Positions 1 through 10,990 of a DNA stretch of 64,000 nucleotides are shown piece by piece (position 1 is the stretch's first letter; the number at the start of each line of letters is the position of its first letter). The stretch is from positions 1 through 64,000 of the forward strand of contig QZCP01000163.1 of the NCBI GenBank assembly GCA_003956705.1, written 5' to 3'. The translations under genes and the position numbers were made by a program. This DNA is from Brevipalpus yothersi (Eukaryota > Arthropoda > Arachnida > Trombidiformes > Tenuipalpidae). The notes below the pieces were generated by a model. It searched no databases, was not told where the DNA came from, and saw only the letters and a list, made by a program, of their open reading frames with translations.

Positions 1-790
1 TCCTCAAACTTTTTCTCTCTCATTCCATTCTGTAAGGAGTAGAACGGAGAAAACATCACTATACAGAGTGACTCTCGCAGTTGAATGGCCTGTAGAGACC
101 TTGTAGAACAGAAACAAGACAAAAAAAACTCTTGTCAGTGCGAGTGAGGGTAATGTGGCAGCCATAGCAACTCGCGTTTCAAAAAAAATAGGGACACTGT
201 TTTAATGTTAATAGTGTTATTAACACTTACAAATTGTTGGATCTCATATTTTCTCTCTCTCTCCATCTTTTTTCTCTTCTTTTCATCTCCTTCCGAAAGG
301 AAATAAAAGAGAGTGGCTGAATTTTTTATCAAGCTTGATTCGAGGAATAATTTCATCTCAAAAACACCTCGCCCATGAAATATTTTTGAAGAATTAACAT
401 TCTTGTGATTACTTTACACTAAACTTTGAATAATTTAGGGATAGAAAAAATGAATGAATGTGAAACTAGCATACAGTAACGAGACACAGAGCCTGAAATT
501 GTTTTAAAATGTGTGTGAAAACTCTCGATCTCAAAAAATTATCACAAAGGAAGAAGTTAAAAAATGTGTGAGGGTGGGCTCTAACAAGAATAGTTTATTT
601 CATCGTAAGCGTAGAATAAGGATTTTGGGAGACATATTCGATTCTTGTCGGTGGATGAAAATTTATTTGTTACATCGATGAGAGAAAGAGAAGTGATATG
701 AAATTACATCAATATAATATCGCCTTGAGATTTCTCTCGTATTATTATCTCAAGGCTGCACATGGTATTGTCGATAGCAATCAAATCAAA
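1..790. repeat. duplicated 3'-flank sequence, no gene
   Basis: This stretch holds two partial copies of the sequence that normally lies downstream of type I genes in this array. Recognisable marks are the block around 290-420 (an 'AAAACACCTCGCCCATGAAATA' type segment in shorter form) and the block around 600-780 containing TTATTTGTTACATCGATGAG and GCACATGGTATTGTCGA. The same blocks recur near 1200-1330, 8520-8660, 14165-14330, 29525-29660 and 50110-50290. The short open frames here are repeat shadows and show no gene structure. Confidence 0.7.
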
Positions 791-794
791 TCAA

Positions 795-905
795 GAATCA
801 AATGTGAACCCCAGAATTTTCCACTCAATGAGTTTTGACTAACCTTCGATTTGATTCTGATGAATTTCATATGGAAAAGGCCTAGAAATTGAAGAGAATC
901 ATTCA
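795..905 (-). pseudogene. type I FBXO22-like 3'-end remnant
   Basis: About 110 bases match the last 35-40 codons of the type I genes on the minus strand: the stretch coding the LFPSIKFIRI-like segment (TGATGAATTTCATATGGAAAAGGCC on the plus strand, in part) and the 'ATTCGAATCAAATG'-like end. No upstream exon 2 or exon 3 body accompanies it. It is the end of a deleted copy sitting immediately downstream of its own 3' flank, as expected after unequal exchange within a tandem array. Confidence 0.55.
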
Positions 906-1718
906 TTCATCTGAATGACCTGTATAACCTTGTAGAAATAAGAGGCAATCATCTTGGGGAATGGAGACAAAAAGACCTCAATGAGAGTGAGGGTGATGTA
1001 GCGGGCAAATAGCAGCTTTTCTCTCTCTCTGGTAAAGAGAACAGAAAAAAACAGAGGGATGCTGTTTAAACCCATCCAACTCGGTAAAAAGAGTATGATA
1101 ATGTTATGAACACTCACAATTGATAGATTTCATATTTTCTATCTCTCCGCCTTTCTCGTTCGCTCGTTCTCTATCTTTCTTCTCTCCCTTTTATCTCCTT
1201 CCAGAGGGAAACAAAAAAGAGTGGATGAATTTTTCCCCAAGCTTGATTTGAAGAATGATTTCCCCTCAAAAAAACCTCGCAGATGAAATATGCTGAGATT
1301 AACACGCTCGGCATTACTTTGCACCCTACTATGATTTATTTGGAGATGGAAAATTTGTTTTACGCTGAAACTTGGTTTCAGTAACAAGATACAGAACCCG
1401 AAGTTGTATGTGCATCAAGAGAGAGCCTAATTTGTTTCAAAATGTGTATAGAAACTTTCGAACCCAAAAAATTATCACTAAGGAAGAAGTTGAAGAATGT
1501 GTGAACTTCGGCTCTATCGAAAATTATTCATTTCATCGTAAGCGTTGAATGGGAAGACAAAGTCCATCCTTGTCGATAAATGAAAATTTATTTGTTATAC
1601 CGATGAGAGGGAAGAGAAGGAGTAATACGAAAGTATATCAAGGTAATAATGCCTTGAGATATCTGTCGTATCATCTCAAGGTTGCACATGATATTGTCGA
1701 GAGCAATAGAAGCAAATA
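906..1718. repeat. second copy of the type I 3' flank
   Basis: No gene is seen. The segment 1195-1330 repeats the block at 290-420 (CTCCTTCCAGAGGGAAACA then CCTCAAAAAAACCTCGCAG), and 1500-1718 repeats the TTATTTGTTA / GCACATGATATTGTCGA block that precedes every type I stop codon on this strand. The arrangement suggests that one tandem unit lost its gene body. Confidence 0.65.
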
Positions 1719-3116
1719 CTAAATTCGAATCAAATGAAGACATAGAGGGTAATGTGATCCCCCAAATTTTCTACTCAATGAGTGAGAACTGATTTTCCAT
1801 TCGATTCTAATGAATTTTATGGATGGAAAAAGCCTAGAGATTGAAACGAAAGTACATTCATCCATCTGAATCTCTTTTCGTAATAAAAACCGATAACCCT
1901 GCCATCATTCACAGAGAAACCTTCGGTATCAAGCCTCTTCTTGGAATCGCCAGGTTCTCCTGCAAAGTCTTGATAAAAATGGCAATCATGGACATTTAGA
2001 AGGGCAGACTTGATATCTTTTCCACAGAACGCAATACTTATGCCATTCGATGTCCAAAAACCTTCGAATCTGGCGTCATGATACCAGAACCCTGATGAAC
2101 ACAATATCACACCAGATATTCGACAAGGAGAAGTGGAAAAAGGAATGATGTCTTGAATGAGATCAAATGCTGATTTGGAAGCAGCCTTGCCTTTCTTTCC
2201 ACCCATGGTGAAATCAGTATTGGTTAAGAGGATGATTGCTTTCACTGGGAATTTGGGATCATCGGTGATTGGTCTTTGACTTTCAGGATCTGACCAGTCA
2301 GAAACAATGACTTTGTGATTGGAAGTGTATCGATTCAAGTGTAAACCTTCTATATACCTTCCACAAGAAATACTTGCATGAGGAAACGATTCAAATAGCC
2401 TCGGGGTATCGGAATGTTTATCGAGCTCTCTATATATTTGAAGCTTTGGACCATTAATCCAGTTCCGTTAGGCACCAATGTGGTGCGAAAAAATAGTGAT
2501 TGATGACTACAGTTGGATTTTTAGGTGATAGGGAAAAGATTGCTCCACCGAAACGACCAAAGCTCATGAAAGAGAAACAAGGAATGCATCTCATATCTTT
2601 GATGAAGAAATTTTTCAAATATTTTTTGACATCAGGATCCACTGACGGGTGGAAAGTACCTGCTCGCCAAAAAAACCAATTTTTATGGGATAATTATTTG
2701 GAAGCACGAGTCTTTCTGATTTCATGCTTCTCTTCTCTATCAAGAGAGGATTTGATTTAGTAAATAACAATCACTAGAATGAAGAAAACTTACTTGAGAT
2801 CACGTGATTCGTTGATAATACTTTCACCTTTCGCCAGAAACTTAATAACCTCACTCCACCAAACGCTCGACCAAAATCATACCCATTAATTGGTTTAAGA
2901 TATCTGAAAACATTTCGAATAATGTGAGGTTGCATCAAGGCAGTATCCCGAACTAAACACTTGAAGAGAACAAAAACCTAAAGTAAGCTGAATATTGACC
3001 GGATAAAAATTTATCAAAAAATCTAAACTTTTCTCAATGATTACGGTTCGTTTAGCTGATGGATCCCGACGAGATGGTCCAGCAATCCGTTTTTAAACTC
3101 TCCTTTGGCCTGCCAT
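1719..3116 (-). pseudogene. FBXO22-like type I pseudogene (sister of the copy at 9048-10491)
   Basis: All three exons can be found but each is broken. Exon 1 (3045-3116) begins ATGGCAGGCCAAAGG like the copy at 10420-10491 but has a TAA at 3093-3095. Exon 2 (about 2813-2935) keeps the F-box start (LMQPHIIRNVFRYLKP) but lacks the segment that codes the CPLIDDCYLDG part in relatives and is shifted in frame. Exon 3 keeps long readable pieces: 2454-2642 (DPDVKKYLKNFF, MRCIPCFSFMSF, NPTVVINH) and 1817-2471 (RYIEGLHLNRY, VIVSDWSDPESQRP, DGRVIGFYYE). These are separated by a frameshift near 2455-2475, and a second frameshift near 1830 replaces the conserved LFPSIKFIRI end. It cannot make a normal family protein. 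Its order next to the type Ib gene matches that of the 9.0-12.4 kb pair. Confidence 0.8.
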
Positions 3117-3629
3117 TCCAACCAAATAGAACTCGATTAACATTCCAAATAAACCTTCTGAAAAAGCTTGGAAGATTACCAGGATATGAAAAAATTATCA
3201 CATGATAGATTATCACTGATCTGTCAAGAAGGGAGACGTTTATTTGAACCAAGAGGGTTCATATCCCACTGAACAGAAATATTGAGAGAATTTTTTGCGG
3301 GTAACTTGGAAGAACAATTTCATGTAGTTCCATGAAGAAGTTCTCAGTTTTTAAAATAAAATAGAATCGAAAATAAATTGAGAGACAAACCTGTAGGTTT
3401 TCTAATGATAGTTGAATTGTGGACGAGATCCACAATCGAAAGCTCTGCTATTCAAGTCATTCTACGCTCAGAGCAAGAAAGATGTACATTTAGAATAACC
3501 GTTTGTATTCTCAATCATGAGAATAAGTCTTCGTGGCGATAGAGAGATACTCTCCTGTAAATTGATATGTTATGCAAAAGTATCTGATGCAGGAGAGTTG
3601 AAAATCCTATTGAGAAACGGAGACAGTTA

Positions 3630-5073
3630 CTATATACGGATCAAATGAATACAGAGGTGCCAGGAATAGAATTTCTGAGTAAATCTCGAATACTTTTCAA
3701 AAATATGGTCATGGCTGGTACTTAATAGGAACTTGAATAATTTGATGGATGGAAGAATTTGCGAGATGATTTCAAGCGCCAAGTCTGTCTTATCTATGAT
3801 GTCAAAAGTACATGATTTTTCGCCATAAACGAAACCGAAAACTCTACCATCATCTATGGGAAAACATTGGCTTGCGAGTTTCTCTTTGAAATCACAAACT
3901 TTACGATTTATATCTTTTCGATTCGAATCATCATCTCGGAATTTAAGCTTGGCAGACTTAATATCTTTCCCAGCGAAAGCAATGCTGATACTGTTCGATC
4001 GTCGAAGACCTCCGAATTGAGAGTCATTATACATGAGTCGTGAGTCTTTACAAATGATTCCACCAGATATATCGAAAGTAGCTTTAGCGAAAATGTCCTT
4101 GAATGTCTCTCCGTAATCATCAATACTAAGTCCATCATAAATGCCAGAAGATTTGGTCAAAAAGATCATCGATTTGATGGGAAAGTTGGGATCATCCATG
4201 TTTGGTTTTTGACTTTTAGGATCTGACCAGTCAGTCACAATCACTTTGTAGTTAGATGTGTACCGGTTCAAGTGGAAGCCTTCAATGTACCTCTTGTCTG
4301 CATTTTTAACCTTTCCATGGAAAAGAGATTGAAATAATTTCGGCGTATTGAGATGTTCATCAAGTGCCTCAAATGTCTTACGCTTGGAACCTTCTGTTAT
4401 TGTGAGATCTAAACAGAAGCACAGATTGATGATCACGGTTGGATTCTTCGGTGTTATTAGTTTGATTGAATTTTTGTAACGATCACTTATGCTTATGAAG
4501 GAAAAGCTAGGAACACATCTCATGTCTTCACCAAAAAAATTCCTAAGATATCTTCCTGGATAAGGTCTCGCTGTTAGCTGGAATGTACTTCCTCTCCAGA
4601 GGAACCAATTTCCAGGAGGTAATTTCTTGAAAGCACGAGTTTTAATTGATTCATGTTCCATTTCTCTATTGAAAGAAGATATTCTATTAACAATAGAACA
4701 AGAAATTATCGGAAGGAATTGAACTCACTCCAGAGCTTGCAATTCAGATGACATTTCTCCACTATCCATGTAACAATCGTCGATTGGTTGACACTTCTTT
4801 AGAGATCGAATAGCCTCTTCCTGCCACTCACGGAACGCCTGGCTCGAGTGGTACACATCAATCGGTTTAAGATATCTCAACACATTTCGAATGATGGGAG
4901 GTTGTTTCAATGCTATGTTCGTGGTTGGACACTGGAAGAGACAAAAATATTATAACATCGCATGTTAATGAGACAAAAAATGTGTACAAAAGTCAGAGCG
5001 GTCTTACCTCTTGTTTAGCTGATGATTCCTCACCAAACTGTCGTGATAATCTTCTTTCTCTTTTTCGTTTCAT
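3630..5073 (-). CDS. FBXO22-like F-box/FIST protein, type Ib
   Basis: Exons on the minus strand are 5008-5073, 4729-4931 and 3630-4665, all with GT-AG borders, giving 434 residues. Exon 1 encodes MKRKRERRLSRQFGEESS, a basic tail that could be a nuclear localisation signal (inference). Exon 2 encodes the F-box, with QPPIIRNVLRYLKPIDVYHS followed by a conserved FREWQ. Exon 3 encodes the FIST_C-like domain, with MRCVPSFSFIS, NPTVIIN, GFHLNRYTSN, SISIAFAGKDIKSA, FPIDDGRVFGF and a terminal LCIHLIRI. F-box plus FIST is the architecture of FBXO22, an SCF ubiquitin-ligase adaptor, so binding to SKP1 and recognition of an unknown substrate are inferred. It differs from type I by the PYPGRYLRNFFGED stretch. 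The close relative at 10991-12428 lies 7.36 kb away. I see no lesion. A conserved upstream box lies at 5221-5266. Confidence 0.8.
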
Positions 5074-5220
5074 CCTGAAGAATTGAGATTTGCTAAAATT
5101 ATCACTCAAATAATCAACAAAATCGGATGTTTTTCTCAGTTCACGAAAAATATAAACAAATTTCTGAAGCACTTTCAAAACAAAGATGATGAAATACATG
5201 GAAGACGATTGCATTTAAAA

Positions 5221-5266
5221 GCGGAAGTGGCGCTCATCAAGTGATCTGCTTTCAGAGAGCGGGAAA
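5221..5266 (-). promoter_or_regulatory. conserved upstream box of the gene at 3630-5073
   Basis: Plus-strand sequence starts GCGGAAGTGGCGCTCATC and ends GAGAGCGGGAAA. It lies about 150 bases upstream of the exon 1 ATG and recurs at the same place before many paralogues. GCGGGAAA is the reverse complement of TTTCCCGC, a canonical E2F-type site, and CGGAAGT resembles an ETS core. Promoter function is inferred from position and conservation only. Confidence 0.5.
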
Positions 5267-6266
5267 TAAATTCGCTCTAATTGAATGGGCTATTGTTTTC
5301 GAAGTTTCATGATAATAATGTATTACGGGAGGAAAGCTTTCTAGTTTTGAGAGAAAAAAATGGTCTAGTTCTTTGCTTACTTATTTTTCAGAAGAAGCGA
5401 TGTTTCACAACTACTGGTATTCATTTTTTTGCTTTTTACTTGATTTCACCGAGTTGAACAAGTTAAACATTGATATTGCTAGCCACCATCGTTCTGATTA
5501 CTAATTTCTCTAATGAGAATTGTTTGACTGGTTTCCAGTATCGGAGATGAAAATTTTATGGTTCATTTAATGATTGATTCAGAATAGTATGAATGCGATT
5601 CCAATATTCCTACCAAAATCTTTTCAGGGCTAGGCGATAGCTTCAATTCTTTTTAGATTGCTCTTTGGTAGAAAGGCTAGAACGATCGCAGTCTTTTTGA
5701 ATCGTAGCGTATTCATAGGAATTTTGATCGATGAAAAGAGATCCGGGAATAACATCTTCGCACTGTAATCTATCTGAATACTGTGTTTGAACCAGATATA
5801 TCTCCTACCAAAGAAAAGCAGCAGAGAGTGGCATTTCCTCCAAGCTCAATTTGAGAAATATTTGCTCAAAAACATCTCATCCATGGGATTTGCAAGTAGC
5901 TAACATACTTATGATTGCTCTAAATTTTCCTGTGATTAATTTGATTATGGAAAAGTTGTATCAGACTGAAACTAGGGTCCATTAACAAGACACAGAGCCC
6001 GAAATTGTTAGTGCATTAAGAAAGAACCTAATTCGTTTCGAAATGTGTTCAAAAACTCTCAAACTCAGAAAAATTTCACAAGGGAAGAAGGTGAAGAATG
6101 TGTGAAGTTGATCTCTATCAGAAAATTGTTTATTCCATAGTATGCGTTGGATAGGGATTTTGGGAGAAGGGAGAGATTGAGAGATACATATGTATTGATG
6201 CCTCGAGATTTCTCTCGTATTATATCAAATTGCATATGGTATTGTCAAAAACAATCAAAGCAAATA
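5267..6266. repeat. intergenic, duplicated flanks
   Basis: No gene is seen. The first part (about 5280-5560) resembles the distal upstream sequence found behind other copies (for example 12640-12900 and 40680-40930). The rest (5790-6266) is the type I 3'-flank repeat, ending with CAAAGCAAATACTAGATCC just before the stop of the next gene. Confidence 0.6.
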
Positions 6267-7699
6267 CTAGATCCGAATCAGATGAAGAGATAGACGGTAT
6301 GGTCCGAATTCTCTATCTAATGAGCTATAATCAACCCATGATTGTATTCTAATGAATTTTATGGAGGGAAAAAGCATAGAGAATAAAGAGAAAGTGGGAT
6401 CATTCACCACTACCCATCTTTCTTCATAACTGAATCTCTTTTCATAGTAATGGAAACCGATAACTCTGCCATCATTCACAGAGAAACCTTCTCTATCGAG
6501 CCTCTTTTTGAAATAGACAGTTTCTCTTTCAATTTGATCGAAAGGCATATTATTGACATTTAGAAGGGCAGATTCGATATCTCTTCCACAGAAAGCAACG
6601 CTTATGCCGTTCGATGTCCGAAAACCCTCGAATCTTAGGTCATTATATAAGAACTCTTGCCAAAGCAACATTGTACCAGATATCCGACAAGGAGAAGAGG
6701 AAAAAGAGACAATGTCCTCAATGTGCCCAAATGCTGATTCGAGAGCAGCTTCGCCCCTCTTTCCATCCATGCTGAAACTAGTATTGGTCAAGAGGACGAT
6801 TGATTTCACTGGGAAATCGGGATCATCGGTGATTGGTCTTGGACTTTCAGGATCTGACCAGTCGGTAATGATTACTTTGTGATTAGAAGTGTATCGATTC
6901 AAGTGCAAACCTTCAATATACCTCATATAATAAGTACTTGTGAAAGGAAACGATTCAAATAGCTTCGGAGTATCAAAATGTTTATCGAGCTCTCTATAGA
7001 TCTGGAGCTTGGAATAATCGTCATCTTTCAGATCATCACACCACCAGTTTAGTCCGAAGTTAGAGTGATTGATGATTACAGATGGATTCCCAGGTGTTAG
7101 AGATAAGATTGGGTCATCAAAACGCCTGAAGCTCATGAAAGAAAAACTAGGAATGCATCTCATATCTTTGTTGAAGAAATCATTCAAATATCTTTTCACA
7201 TCAGGATTCACTGAGAGATGGAAAGTACTTGCTCGCCAAAAGAACCAATTGTTGTTAGAAGACATTTTTTTGAAAGCAGGAGTTTTCAAGATTTCATGCT
7301 TTGTTTTGCTGTTGAGAAGAGATTTGATTAAGCATAAATTATCCACGAAAATTGAAACAAACTTACCTGAGATCACACAATTCTTCGCTCATGTTTTTAC
7401 TTTCCAAGTAGCAATCGTCAATCGGAGGACACTTTGCCAAAAACTCAATGGCCTCATCCCATTCACCAAAGGCTCGACCAAAATTGTACACATCAATTGG
7501 CTTGAGATATCTCAACACATTTCGAATGATGTGAGATTGCTTCAAGGCTATATCTATGGCTGGACACTAGGAGAGACAAAAATTCAACATTGCATGTTAG
7601 TGGGACAAAAAATTTGTACAAATGTCAGAGCCCTCTTACCTCTTGTTTAGCTGATGATTCTTGGCAAATCTGTTCTGAGAATCTTCTTCTCCGTTCCAT
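6267..7699 (-). CDS. FBXO22-like F-box/FIST protein, type I
   Basis: Exons are 7640-7699, 7367-7566 and 6267-7308, giving 433 residues with clean GT-AG junctions (intron 2 is 58 bases). Exon 1 is MERRRRFSEQICQESSAKQE. Exon 2 holds the F-box (HIIRNVLRYLKPIDVYNFG, then GEWDEAIEFLAKCPPIDDCY). Exon 3 begins SKTKHEILKTPAFKK and carries the FIST_C-like landmarks NWFFWRAS, MRCIPSFSFMSF, NPSVIIN, GLHLNRYTSN, VIITDWSDPESPRPITDD, ISVAFCGRDIESA, FSVNDGRVIGF, MLFPSIKFIRI and LHLIRI. The codon aligned with the exon 2 Met of most relatives is ATA here, so the exon 1 ATG is probably the only start. The role as an SCF adaptor is inferred from the FBXO22-like layout. Intact. Confidence 0.8.
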
Positions 7700-7914
7700 T
7701 ATGAAGAATTGAGATTTGTCAGAACAATCACTCAATTAATCAGCAAAGTTGGAAGTTTCTTAGGTTAGCAAAAGATTTGAACAAATTTCTGAAACACTCT
7801 CAAAACAAAGATGATGAAATAGAAGGAAGATGATTGCAATTCTTTGGGTAATGCTCACTACTTACAAGTACAGTTTACTTACTTTTAGTTGCAGTTACAA
7901 CCTGTAGCTTACAA

Positions 7915-7960
7915 GCGGAAGTTGCGCTCATTAAGTGATCCGCTCCCCAAGAGCGGGAAA
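7915..7960 (-). promoter_or_regulatory. conserved upstream box of the gene at 6267-7699
   Basis: GCGGAAGTTGCGCTCATTAAG leads (one base differs from the copy at 5221) and GAGCGGGAAA ends the box, about 215 bases upstream of the ATG. It carries the same E2F-like and ETS-like cores as the other copies. Confidence 0.45.
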
Positions 7961-8341
7961 GAAATTCACCAAAATTGAATGGGCTATTGCTTCGGAGTTT
8001 CGTGATGATCACAGCTAGCTCTGATGATGATAACGCATCACGTTCGGAAAAAAAATTTTAGTTTCAAGTTTCAAATGAAAAAAGGATCATGTTCTTTTCT
8101 TACTTATTAACTAGAAGGAGCGATGTTTCACACGAACTCGTATTCATTATCTCGATTCTCTTATAGTTTAAACAAGTTAAATAAGTTGGAAATTGATATT
8201 AGTTAGATATAGCAAGATACAATGGTTCTAATCACTGATTTTTATTACGAGCTTTTATTGGATTTACAGCTCTAGGGAGCAGCGTTCATTATTTATTCAT
8301 TCATTGATAGCAACACTCTAGCTGGCTCTCACAAGTCAAAC

Positions 8342-8382
<41 letters not shown>

Positions 8383-9047
8383 ACTCACTCACTCACTTAC
8401 TTACTCTCTCTCTCTATTTTTCTATCTTTTTTCTCTTTCTCCAACACTTTTTATTTTCTACTCTAATTTATCCAACTTTCCAACTTTCCCGCTCATTTTT
8501 GCATATCTCTCTTCTCTCCTTTTCATCTTCTTCCAAAGGGAAACAGAGAAGAGTGAATGAACTTTTCTTCAAGAGTGAATTGAGAAATGATTTTCCCTCA
8601 AAAACATCTCGCATATCAAATATGCGAAGAATTGACATACTCGTGATTGCTTTACACTCTACTATGATCAATTCGAAGATAGAAAAATTGTATCACACCG
8701 GAACTAAGATCTGCAAAGTAAAAACATAACCTGAAATTGTTAGAGAGAACTTAATTTGTTTCAAGATGTGTACAAAAACTTTGAAACTCAAAAAATTATC
8801 ACAAGGGAAGGAGTTGAAGAATGTGTAAAATTTGGCTATATCGGAAATTGTTTATTTCATCCTATGCGTTGGAGAGATATTTTGGGAAATGAAATCGACT
8901 CCTTCAGGTAAGTTAGTATTTATTTGCTTCACCAATGAGAGGAGAGAGATCAGAGATACAAATGTAAATCAACGTATTAATGCCTTGAGGTTTCTCTTTA
9001 TTACCCCAAGTTGCACATGGTATTGTCGATGGCCATCTAAATAGATA
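7961..9047. repeat. intergenic with microsatellite and type I 3' flank
   Basis: No gene is seen. A CT-rich microsatellite occupies about 8343-8420, with (CT)n passing into (CACT)n and (TTAC)n. From 8500 to 9047 the type I 3'-flank repeat follows, including the block at 8520-8660 and GCACATGGTATTGTCGATGG just before the next stop codon. Confidence 0.6.
8343..8420. repeat. (CT)n/(CACT)n microsatellite
   Basis: A run of CT dinucleotides is followed by four or more CACT units and then further CT units. No flanking gene is disrupted. Confidence 0.9.
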
Positions 9048-10491
9048 CTAAATTCGAATCAAATGGAGATGTAGAGGGTAATGTGATCCCCCGAATTTTC
9101 TATTCAATGAGTAAGAACTTACTCCTGATTCGTTTCTAATGAATTTTATAGAAGGAAAGAGCCTAGAGATTAAAAAGAAGTAAAGATAATTCATCCCTTC
9201 CAATCTTTCTTCATAATAAAAACCGATAACTCTGCCATCATTCACAGAGAAACCTTCTCTATCAAGCCTCTTTTTGAATTGGCCAGCTTTTCTCTCAATA
9301 CCTTCTTGATTGAGATGACGACCTTTGACATTTAGTGAGGCATATTTGATATCTTTTCCACAGAAAGCGATGCTTATGCCCTGCGATCTTCGAAAATCCT
9401 TGAATCTCGAGTCATGATACAAAAAAATTGATGAACACAATATAGTACCAGATATCCCATAAGAGGAAGTGGAAAGAGGAAAAATGTCTTCAATGAGATC
9501 AAATGTTGCTTCAAAAGCAGCTTTGCCTTTCTTTCCATTCATGGTAAAATAAGTAATGGTTAAGAGGACGATTGATTTTACTGGAAAATCAGGATCATTA
9601 GTGATTGGTCTTGGACTTTCAGGATCTGACCAGTCGGTAACGATGACTTTGTGATTAGAGGTGTATCGATTCAAGTGAAAACCTTCAATATACCTTTCAT
9701 ACGGGATACTTGTATAAGGAAATGATTCGAATAGCTTCGGAGTATCGAAATGTCTATCGAGCTCTCTATATATCTGGAGCTTTGAATCATTGTCCACTTC
9801 CATCTCTGGACTGCACCAAGACAGTCCCAAGTATGAGTAGTCGATAATCACTGTTGGATTTTCAGGTGATAGTGATATGACTGCATCAATGAAACGACCG
9901 AAGATCATGAAAGAAAAACTAGGAATGCATCTCATATCTTTATCGAAGAAATCCTTCAAATATTTTTTCACATCAGGATCCACTGACGGATGGAAAGTAC
10001 CTGCTCGCCAGAAGAACCAATTGTCAAAAGACATTTTTTTGAAAGCGCGAGTCTTTCTGATTTTGTGCTTTGTTTCTCTGTCAAGAGAGGATTTGATTTA
10101 GTAAAGAACAATCACTAAAATGGAAAAAACCAACCTGAGATCACGCAATTCATTGACCATACTTTTACCATCCAAGTAACAATCATCAATTAGAGGACAC
10201 TCTGCCAGAAACTCAATAACTTCATCCCACTCACCAAACGCTCGACCAAAATTATACACATCAATTGGCTTAAGATATCTGAAAACATTTCGAATGATGT
10301 GAGGTTGCATCAAGGCAGTATCCCGGACTAAACACTTGAAGAGAACAAGAACCCAATGTAAGCTGAATATTGACCTGATAAAAATGTATCTAAAAATCTA
10401 AACTTTCCTCAATGATTACCATTCGTTTAGCTGATGGATCCAGACGAGATCGTTCAGCAATCCTTTTTGAAACTCTCCTTTGGCCTGCCAT
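9048..10491 (-). CDS. FBXO22-like F-box/FIST protein, type I (MAGQRR-tail variant)
   Basis: Exons are 10420-10491, 10135-10334 and 9048-10077, giving 433 residues. Exon 1 is longer and different from other type I copies: MAGQRRVSKRIAERSRLD. Exon 2 has the acceptor TTCAAG rather than CAG and encodes LMQPHIIRNVFRYLKPIDVY with FGEWDEVIEFLAECPLIDDC. Exon 3 encodes ETKHKIRKTRAFKKMSFDNW, then MRCIPSFSFMIFGRF, NPTVIIDY, GFHLNRYTSN, VIVTDWSDPESPRPITND, ISIAFCGKDIKYA, DGRVIGFYYEER, LFPSIKFIRN and HLHLIRI. It is followed by a type Ib gene, as is its pseudogene sister at 1719-3116. The usual upstream box is not recognisable; the promoter region (10500-10900) belongs to the duplicated sequence shared with 3117-3600. 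Intact. Confidence 0.8.
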
Positions 10492-10990
10492 TCCAATCAA
10501 ATAGAACTCGATTCACTTTTTAAAAAAAACCTTCAGAAAAAGCTTGTAAGATTACCAGGATATGAAAAATTTATCACAACAAAAGTATGCATGTTGCTTA
10601 TCACAGATGAGTAAAGAAGAGAGACGTTTTTCGAACCAAGAGTGTTCATATCCCGTATTGTGAGAGAATTTTTCGCGTACGACTTGAAACAACAACTCCA
10701 TGTGAGTCCATAGAGAGGCTCAAATAAATTAGAATCGAAAAGTAATTGAGAGTCAAATCTGTAGGTTTTCTAATAATATTTTAATCGTGAGAGAGATCTA
10801 CAATTGAAAGCTCCACTATTCAAGTTATCTGCGCTCAGAGCGAGAAAGACGTAGAATAACGGTCTGGATTCTCAATCATCAGAATAACTCTTGATGATGA
10901 GAAAGAGATGCTCTCCTGTAATTTAATATGTTATGCAAAAGTTTATGATGCAGGAGAGTTGAAATTCCAATAAAGGAGCGGAGGCAGTCA
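10492..10990. other. intergenic, duplicated with 3117-3629
   Basis: No gene is seen. The stretch is alignable by eye with 3117-3629: both contain an antisense GTAGGTTTTCTAAT block, a CTCTCCTGTAA block and TATGTTATGCAAAAG, and both end with TCACTATATACGGATC or a near match before the stop of a type Ib gene. It supports a two-gene duplication unit. Confidence 0.65.

Noticed and set aside
135..356. Repeated short frames with SSL-KNS-TLF-F pattern (also at 1139, 8468, 29421, 45199)
   Set aside because: They lie in the shared 3'-flank repeat and their frames are not conserved between copies; no exon partners.
7069..7650. 193-codon plus-strand frame
   Set aside because: It is the antisense of exons 2 and 3 of the gene at 6267-7699; the same antisense pattern appears behind most copies.
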